Assembly: GCA_963739355.1 (NCBI GenBank)
Contig: CAVUAD010000006.1
Coordinates: 434,001-498,000 of the forward strand
Length of the DNA stretch: 64,000 nt
Direction: 5' to 3'
Source: JAWVFM01 sp963739355
GTDB lineage: Bacteria; Actinomycetota; Thermoleophilia; Solirubrobacterales; 70-9
Made by a program: the position numbers and the translations under genes. The notes under the pieces were generated by a model, which was not told the origin of the DNA, did no database searches, and saw only the letters and a program-made list of their open reading frames with translations. This document shows, piece by piece, positions 58,998-64,000 of this stretch (its first letter is position 1; each line of letters starts with the position of its first letter).

Positions 58998-61106
58998 ATG
59001 GCGAATGCAGCGGCGACTGCGGCGCGCAGGATTGGCGACCGCCGGACCGCGCTTCGCCGTGTAGCCGGGAATTCGACCGCTGAATACGCCGCTCGGGTCG
59101 TGCTGGTCGCCGCGGCCTACTACGCGGCGGCAAAGGTCGGACTTCAGCTCGCCTACCCGAACGGGGACGTGGCCGCACTGTGGCCGCCTGTCGGGGTCGG
59201 CATCGCGGCGTTGGTGTTGTGGGGGCCTCGCCTCTGGCCCGGCATCGTCATCGGCGAGCTGCTCGACTCCGTTGGACTCGCGCGGCCGCTCGGAACCGTC
59301 TTTGGGCAGACCGTCGCGAACACCCTCGAGGTCGTCCTCGCCGCCGTCCTCCTGCGCCGGATGTTCGGCACCCGCATCGGTCTCACGCGGGTCACCGAGG
59401 TGTTCGGCCTCATCGCCTGCGCCGCCGCCGGGACCCTCGTAGGCGCCTGTATCGGCACCGCGTCGTTGCGTCTGGGGAACGTCATCGAGTCTGGTCAGCT
59501 GGTGGACGTCGGGCGCACCTGGTGGCTCTCGGACATTTCCGGAGCTTTGATCGTGGCCCCGGTCCTTCTGACCTGGGTCGTCGCGCGGCCGGCACGATTC
59601 GAACGCCGCGATCTCGCCCACGCGCTGACGATCGCGGTCGCCCTCGTCTTCCTCACCGAGCTGCCCTCGCAGACCGAGGTGCTCTACGTCGTCTTCCCGG
59701 TCATGATCTGGGCGGCCCTGCGGTTCGGGCCGATCGGCGCATCGAGCGCGCTCCTGGTCGTCGCGGCGCTCACCGTGTGGAACACGGGACACAGCGCCGG
59801 ACCCTTCGTCCGGGATTCCATCAACGACAGCGTCCTCGCGACCCAGCTCTTCCTCGCGGTCGCCGCGCTCACCTCCCTCGTCCTCGGGGCGATGACCGCG
59901 GAGCGGCGTCGGGCTGAACGGCGGTTGCTCGCGAGCGAGCGCGCGACCCGGCGCTTGGCGACCGAGCAGGCGGCGCTTAGAAGGGTGGCGACGCTGGTCG
60001 CCTCCGACCGGGGGCCGGGGGCGGTCTTCGCTCGTGTGACCGAGGAGGTGGCGAAGCTGCTGGAGGTCCCGAGCGCAAACGTCGTTCGCTACGAGAGTGA
60101 CCGTCGCGGGGTTCTCGTCGGCAGCTGGGACGTGCCTGGCGACGGCACCTTCCCGATCGGCACGCGCCTGCCGCTCGACGATGGGACGATCGTGGCCAGG
60201 GTCAGGCGCTACGGCCAGGCTCAGCGCCTTGATGAGTACCCGCCCTCCGACGGGGTGATCGCCGAGCACCGGCGCGCTCGCGGGCTGCGAGCCTCGGTCG
60301 CGGCCCCGGTGCGCGTCTCCGGCCGGCTCTGGGGCGCCCTGGTGGCCTCCGCCCACGCGCCCGAGGACCTCGCTCGCGACGCCGAGCAGAAGCTCTGCGA
60401 TTTCTCGGACCTGATCGCCCAGGCGCTGGCCAACGCCGACGCCCACGAGCGCCTCGCCGCCTCGCGGGCGAGGATCGTCGAGGCAGGCGATGTCGAGAGG
60501 TGGCGCCTGGAGCGCAACCTCCACGATGGAGCCCAGCAGCGGCTCGTGTCGCTCGCCTTGCGCCTGCGGCTCCTGGACGCCCTGATCGAAGCCGATCCTC
60601 CGCGGGCGCGCAGCGAGCTCGCGGGCGCTTCGGCCGAGCTCGCCGCCGGGCTCGACGAGCTCCGCGAGCTCGCGCGCGGGATCCACCCGGCGATCCTCAC
60701 CGATCAGGGGCTCCCCGCCGCCGTTACCGCCCTCGCGGATCGCTCGCCGATCCCGGTGGAGGTCGACGCCATGCCGGGCGTACGTCTTCCGCCCGCGGTC
60801 GAAGCCGCGGCGTACTACCTCATCGCCGAGGCGATCACGAACTGCGCGAAGTACGCCGATGCGTCGCGCGTCGTCGTGCGCGTGGGGACTTCCTCCGACC
60901 AAGCGCGGGTCGAGGTGGAGGACGACGGCATCGGCGGCGCTGACCCCGACGGGGGGTCGGGCCTTCGCGGGATCGCCGACCGAGTCGAGGCGCTCCGCGG
61001 GAACCTCCACGTGGTGAGCCCGCCCGGCCAGGGCACCGCGCTCGAGGCCGAGATCCCGCTCGCCATGACCAACGGCGACGCCGCGGCCGGGCCCACCGAC
61101 CGCTAG
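58998..61106 (+). CDS. MASE1-GAF sensor histidine kinase (HisKA_3 type)
   Basis: 702 residues from ATG 58998 (TTG 58980 also possible). MASE1 membrane sensor with about eight helices, residues about 30-300 (VGLQLAYPNGDVAALWPPVG is the diagnostic start). Next a GAF domain, residues about 325-470. The HisKA_3 box is RWRLERNLHDGAQQRLVSLA with the phospho-His, followed by LARGIHPAILTDQGLPAAV. HATPase: EAITNCAKYADAS, VEDDGIGGADPDGGSGLRGI. Full-length and intact. It probably phosphorylates one or both response regulators at 62.8-63.9 kb. Signal unknown. Confidence 0.92.
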   Translation: MANAAATAARRIGDRRTALRRVAGNSTAEYAARVVLVAAAYYAAAKVGLQLAYPNGDVAALWPPVGVGIAALVLWGPRLWPGIVIGELLDSVGLARPLGTVFGQTVANTLEVVLAAVLLRRMFGTRIGLTRVTEVFGLIACAAAGTLVGACIGTASLRLGNVIESGQLVDVGRTWWLSDISGALIVAPVLLTWVVARPARFERRDLAHALTIAVALVFLTELPSQTEVLYVVFPVMIWAALRFGPIGASSALLVVAALTVWNTGHSAGPFVRDSINDSVLATQLFLAVAALTSLVLGAMTAERRRAERRLLASERATRRLATEQAALRRVATLVASDRGPGAVFARVTEEVAKLLEVPSANVVRYESDRRGVLVGSWDVPGDGTFPIGTRLPLDDGTIVARVRRYGQAQRLDEYPPSDGVIAEHRRARGLRASVAAPVRVSGRLWGALVASAHAPEDLARDAEQKLCDFSDLIAQALANADAHERLAASRARIVEAGDVERWRLERNLHDGAQQRLVSLALRLRLLDALIEADPPRARSELAGASAELAAGLDELRELARGIHPAILTDQGLPAAVTALADRSPIPVEVDAMPGVRLPPAVEAAAYYLIAEAITNCAKYADASRVVVRVGTSSDQARVEVEDDGIGGADPDGGSGLRGIADRVEALRGNLHVVSPPGQGTALEAEIPLAMTNGDAAAGPTDR

Positions 61107-62476
61107 ATGACCGGCGGCACGTTCAGGTTGAGGCGGAAGAGGTTGTCCGGGTCGTACTGACGCTTCACGTGGACGAGCAGCTCGAGGGTCGCCGGCGGGT
61201 AGGCGCGCCGGACACCCTGCTCCCCCTCGTCGCCGAGGAAGCCGACATAGGCGCCGGCGTCTTCATCGGCCAGCGCCGCCGCAAGGCTACGAGCCCAGGC
61301 TTCGTGCACTTCTTCTTCCTCGGGGCTCGCGTACATGGCAGCGACGTTGATCATCATCCTCGCCCGGCGGTGCCCGAACGCCGTCGCGTCATCGGGGACG
61401 CGTGCCATCGCTCCGCCGAGCACGCGAAGCTGGGCGGCAGCCATCGGCGCGGTGGACGTCTCGACGTGCTCGAGGATCGCCTCGGCCGACTCGGAGCCGA
61501 AGGAATCGACGAGCAGGTTCGTCCCGGCGGCAAATCCTGGCGGACTGCCCTCCGGCCCCTCGTATATCTCCGGATAGCGCATCGGCCGGACCATGTCGGC
61601 GAGCGGCGTCGCGAGCGCGCGGATCGGCGCGATCGCCCGCTCCCCGGCCTCGTCGTCCCCGGCGTAGACCATCAGCGCGATCACGACGGGCTTGCCGTGC
61701 TGCTCGGCGGGGATGAACGGCAGCGGCGGAGCCTTTGCGACGTTCGCGATGATCGAGAGCTCTTCGGGCGCCGCCTCCGCAGCGGCGACCAAACCTGTGA
61801 TCACCCTGACGCTCGCCGGCATCATCAGCATCCCGCCAACCACCTCGTCGATCTCGTGGAGCCGAAACCCAAGCCGGGTCACAACCCCGAAGTTCCCCCC
61901 GCCGCCGCGGAGCGCCCAGAAGAGGTCCGAGTGGCTCTCTTCGTCGACAACGAGGAGCTCGCCGTCCGCGGTCACCACCTCCGCGCCGAGCATGTCGTCG
62001 ATCGTGAGGCCGTTTCTTCGGACCAGGAAGCCAATGCCGCCGCCCAGAGTGATCCCGCCGATCCCAACGCTGGGCGTGTCGCCGAGCCCCGTCGCGAGGC
62101 CGTGCTCGCCGGTCGCCTTGGTGTAGGCGCCTGCCTTCATGCCGGTCTGCGCCCACGCGGTGCGGCCCTCCGGGTCGATCTCGACCGAGCTCATCCCGGA
62201 GAGGTCGAGGACGATCCCGCCCTCGGAGGTCCCGTGACCTGCGCGGCTGTGGCCGCCGCTTCGCACCGCGAGCTCAGCTCCCGTCTCCCGCGCCAGGTTG
62301 ACCACCCGGGAGACGTCGGCTGCGTCGGTGGCGCGCACGATCGCCGCGGGCCGACGGTCGAACCCGGTGAAGAAGACACGGCGCGCATCGTCGTATCTGG
62401 CGTCGTCCGGGGTGATCACCTTGCCGTTGAGCTCGGCGCGGAGGTCGGAAATCGAAGTATCGGGTGTGGTCTTCAT
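61103..62476 (-). CDS. Berberine-bridge-type FAD-dependent oxidoreductase
   Basis: 457 residues from ATG 62476. FAD_binding_4 domain: ELAVRSGGHSRAGHG, in which the GGH His is the usual covalent FAD site, then GDTPSVGIGGITLGGGIGFL and VRRNGLTIDDMLGAEVVTAD. The second covalent-site Cys of bicovalent enzymes is absent (N-G-L-T-I-D). BBE motif at the end: YDPDNLFRLNLNVPPVI. Oxidises alcohols, sugars or secondary metabolites with O2. A 47-residue gene overlaps its start (ATGA). Convergent with the kinase, with a four-base overlap at the ends. Confidence 0.9.
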   Translation of the reverse strand: MKTTPDTSISDLRAELNGKVITPDDARYDDARRVFFTGFDRRPAAIVRATDAADVSRVVNLARETGAELAVRSGGHSRAGHGTSEGGIVLDLSGMSSVEIDPEGRTAWAQTGMKAGAYTKATGEHGLATGLGDTPSVGIGGITLGGGIGFLVRRNGLTIDDMLGAEVVTADGELLVVDEESHSDLFWALRGGGGNFGVVTRLGFRLHEIDEVVGGMLMMPASVRVITGLVAAAEAAPEELSIIANVAKAPPLPFIPAEQHGKPVVIALMVYAGDDEAGERAIAPIRALATPLADMVRPMRYPEIYEGPEGSPPGFAAGTNLLVDSFGSESAEAILEHVETSTAPMAAAQLRVLGGAMARVPDDATAFGHRRARMMINVAAMYASPEEEEVHEAWARSLAAALADEDAGAYVGFLGDEGEQGVRRAYPPATLELLVHVKRQYDPDNLFRLNLNVPPVI

Positions 62477-62616
62477 ACGGCTTGCTTGGGTCGGGGAGCG
62501 AACCGCGGGTTCTTCGTCGGCCGCCCGAGCGTGGCTGCGAGTCGCCCGCGTGCGGCCGCTCGGTGGAGGTCGGCCACCCGTTGCCTTGCATGCGTGTAGT
62601 TGATGTCGGAGTTCAT
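62473..62616 (-). CDS. 47-residue leader protein coupled to the FAD oxidoreductase
   Basis: ATG 62616, with GAGGAG four bases upstream, opens NSDINYTHARQRVADLHRAA, then ARGRLAATLGRPTKNPRF, and stops at TGA 62473-62475, overlapping the oxidoreductase ATG (ATGA). Basic, a single amphipathic helix. Small proteins of this type (DLHRxAxxxRL) recur in actinobacterial genomes beside various genes, with unknown role. Strong ribosome site and perfect coupling make it very likely translated. Confidence 0.72.
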   Translation of the reverse strand: MNSDINYTHARQRVADLHRAAARGRLAATLGRPTKNPRFAPRPKQAV

Positions 62617-62730
62617 GACTCCTCCTCGCGGGTTTGGAACGCCTGACGGTCGGAAGGGTGCCTGCCCGGCCGGCCCGGGGCCAGCCTGCCACCAGGCGTC
62701 GTGACCTTCGGTTCGCCCTCGACCGGAGTT

Positions 62731-62775
62731 CGGCTAACCGCACCGGCGGCCGGTTTGCGAGTCGACGGCTAACGA
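62731..62775. promoter_or_regulatory. Motif cluster in the oxidoreductase/response-regulator divergent promoter
   Basis: CGGCTAACCG (62731-62740, exact reverse complement of the site at 58939) and CGGCTAACGA (62766-62775) are 35 bases apart between the leader gene start at 62616 and the response regulator start. Same core GTTARCCG or CGGYTAAC as in the MFS/kinase promoter. Suggests control by one regulator. The rest of this 187-base region has no other feature I can support. Confidence 0.55.
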
Positions 62776-62803
62776 GGCCGCGGTGCGGGTAGCCGTATTG
62801 CGA

Positions 62804-63190
62804 ATGGAATTCGCGAACGCCACAATCGCCTGCGAAGTGGGAGAAACAATCCTGATCGTCGATGACCACCCGGGCTTTCGCGCATGCGCGCGCGAGTTCC
62901 TCGAGGCGGAGGGCTTCGAGGTGGTCGGAGAGGCCGGCGACGCCGCCTCGGCCATCGCGGCCGCGCGTGAGCTCGCTCCGGACGTCGTCCTCCTCGACAT
63001 CCAGCTCCCTGACACCAACGGCGTCGAAGCGGCGAAGCAAATCGGAGGGCGGGCCGGCGGGCCGGCGATCGTCCTCACATCGAGCCGCGACGTCTCCTAC
63101 CTGGCCGGAGTCCTCGGCGACTCGCCTGCCCGCGGCTTCATCCCGAAGTCGGAGCTGAGCGGCGCCGCCGTCCGGGCGCTCGTCTCATGA
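62804..63190 (+). CDS. Receiver-only response regulator
   Basis: 128 residues from ATG 62804; GTG 62837 (directly before GETILIVDDHPGFR) and GTG 62783 are alternatives. Receiver domain complete: acidic DD in ILIVDDH, phospho-Asp in PDVVLLDIQLPDTNG, Thr/Ser in IVLTSSRD, Lys in FIPKSEL. No output domain. It probably acts as a phosphate sink or connector for the MASE1 kinase, or binds a partner protein. The following LuxR-type regulator starts 31 bases downstream. Confidence 0.87.
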   Translation: MEFANATIACEVGETILIVDDHPGFRACAREFLEAEGFEVVGEAGDAASAIAAARELAPDVVLLDIQLPDTNGVEAAKQIGGRAGGPAIVLTSSRDVSYLAGVLGDSPARGFIPKSELSGAAVRALVS

Positions 63191-63221
63191 GGCCCGCGTG
63201 CGGCGCCCGAATGGAGGGTCT

Positions 63222-63869
63222 GTGCGTGTAGTCGTCGCAGACGACTCGGTGCTCTTCAGGGAAGGAATCGCCCGCCTGCTCGAGGACGCCGGCTGGGAGG
63301 TCGTCGGCCAGGCCGTGGACGCCGACGATCTCATGCGAAAGGTCCGCGCGCACAAGCCCGATGCGGCGGTCGTCGACATCCGTATGCCTCCCGGCAACGC
63401 CGACGACGGCATTCGCGCGGCCTTGGAGATCCGTGAGGAGCGGCCAGAGACCGGCGTCCTGGTACTGAGCCAGTACGTCGAGGAGGGCTACGCGCTCGAC
63501 TTGGTCGCCACGACGGCCGAGGGCGTCGGCTACCTCTTGAAGGACCGCGTGGCCGACGTCGAGCGCTTCACGGACTCGGTTCGCCGGGTCGCCGACGGGG
63601 GCTCGGCTCTGGATCCCGAGGTTGTCTCGCTGCTGCTCGGCCGCCAGCGCCGCGACGACCCTCTCGAGGCACTGTCCCCGCGCGAGCGCGAGGTGCTCGC
63701 GCTGATGGCGGAGGGCCGCTCCAACCGGGCCATCGCGGACGAGCTCGTGATCACCGAGCGCGCTGTCGAAAAGCACGTCACGAGCATCTTCTCGAAGCTC
63801 GACCTCTTCCCGGCCCCCTCGGATCATCGGCGCGTCCTCGCCGTCCTCACCTACCTGCGGTCGAATTAG
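63222..63869 (+). CDS. LuxR/NarL-family response regulator
   Basis: 215 residues from GTG 63222, with GGAGGG just upstream. Receiver: VVVADDSVLFREGIARLLED, phospho-Asp in DAAVVDIRMPPGNADDG, Lys in GYLLKDRV. HTH: LSPREREVLALMAEGRSNRA, IADELVITERAVEKHVTSIF. Standard NarL layout. DNA-binding partner of the MASE1 kinase in this locus, and the best candidate to bind the CGGTTARCCG-type motifs. Probably dimerises on inverted sites. Confidence 0.92.
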   Translation: MRVVVADDSVLFREGIARLLEDAGWEVVGQAVDADDLMRKVRAHKPDAAVVDIRMPPGNADDGIRAALEIREERPETGVLVLSQYVEEGYALDLVATTAEGVGYLLKDRVADVERFTDSVRRVADGGSALDPEVVSLLLGRQRRDDPLEALSPREREVLALMAEGRSNRAIADELVITERAVEKHVTSIFSKLDLFPAPSDHRRVLAVLTYLRSN

Positions 63870-63887
63870 CCCGCCGCTCGGGCGCGT

Positions 63888-64000
63888 TCATCTCGCGTAC
63901 GCGGGCGGGCGTTCGCGCACCACCTTGTGGAAGCCGGTGCGGGCGTAGTTGATCTGGTCGATCATCGCCAGGACGGTGATGGTCAGCGCCGAGAGTCCGG
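63888..64000 (-). CDS. C-terminal end of an unidentified protein (partial)
   Basis: A minus-strand frame enters from the right edge and stops at TGA 63888-63890. It reads LSALTITVLAMIDQINYART, then GFHKVVRERPPAYAR. A possible helix end followed by a basic tail; too short to name. Convergent with the LuxR-type regulator. Confidence 0.5.
   Translation of the reverse strand, partial: GLSALTITVLAMIDQINYARTGFHKVVRERPPAYAR

Noticed and set aside
58881..61010. 709-residue minus-strand open frame
   Set aside because: Antisense shadow of the MASE1 histidine kinase.
1..64000. tRNA, rRNA, CRISPR array, prophage or biosynthetic gene cluster
   Set aside because: I looked for cloverleaf-like, spaced-repeat and phage or assembly-line signatures and found none that hold up by eye; a covariance-model scan would be needed to exclude small RNAs.

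Overview
The window is very GC-rich (near 70% by eye) and almost fully coding. Starts are often GTG or TTG, and many gene pairs overlap by four bases. The content (class III cyclase, DivIVA-domain protein, DUF3556, DUF2252, PaiB-like and DUF1254 proteins, many acyl-CoA enzymes, MASE1 kinase with LuxR-type regulators) fits the chromosome of a high-GC actinobacterium. A soil Thermoleophilia/Solirubrobacterales-like organism is my best guess, but that is inference. I see no rRNA, tRNA, CRISPR array, prophage or complete insertion sequence.

Layout. 1-1.0 kb is a mosaic of broken genes: the tail of a secreted repeat protein, the C-terminus of a carotenoid oxygenase, a piece of a membrane protein and the 3' part of an IS1595-type transposase. 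1.0-14 kb holds a RibD/DHFR-like reductase, an acyl-CoA ligase facing a MaoC hydratase-P450 pair, a cyclase overlapping a secreted DUF1254 protein, an enoyl-CoA hydratase and a 980-residue hydrolase/adenylation fusion. 14-17.2 kb is a polar amino-acid ABC importer operon on the minus strand, led by a frameshifted DUF2269 gene. 17.2-22.3 kb has a fatty-acid desaturase divergent from a flavin monooxygenase-enoyl-CoA hydratase pair, then a frameshifted secreted protein. 22.5-29.6 kb has secreted proteins, a FAD oxidoreductase-DUF3556 pair and an alpha/beta hydrolase. 29.7-34.5 kb has UppP and small proteins, a CaiB-type CoA transferase, a PaiB-like FMN protein and a DivIVA-domain coiled coil. 34.6-41.7 kb has a CocE-type hydrolase, an ABC-2 exporter, a secreted lipase, a TfoX-N protein and a Tat-exported PhoD phosphatase. 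41.9-46 kb has an ArsR-SRPBCC-DUF2182 operon flanked by two frame-broken DUF899 genes and a broken GST. 46.2-58.8 kb is mostly efflux (two MFS, one MMPL, one FUSC-like) and oxidoreductases.

58.8-63.9 kb is the most coherent regulatory locus. A DHA2-type MFS exporter is divergent from a MASE1-GAF histidine kinase. A berberine-bridge-type FAD oxidoreductase, with a 47-residue leader gene, is divergent from two response regulators, one receiver-only and one LuxR-type. Both divergent promoter regions carry the same short motif (CGGTTARCCG or its reverse complement), so one regulator may act on all four transcripts.

Other non-coding structure: two copies of a strong hairpin repeat sitting at the stop codons of minus-strand ORFs (14.05 and 29.6 kb), two copies of a CGTCCCGGAACACCC...TCCGGGACG inverted repeat (22.4 and 41.8 kb), and a tandemly duplicated 66-base double hairpin inside the ABC operon. 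At least six loci carry probable single-base frame breaks. They may be real decay or assembly indels, and the sequence alone cannot decide.
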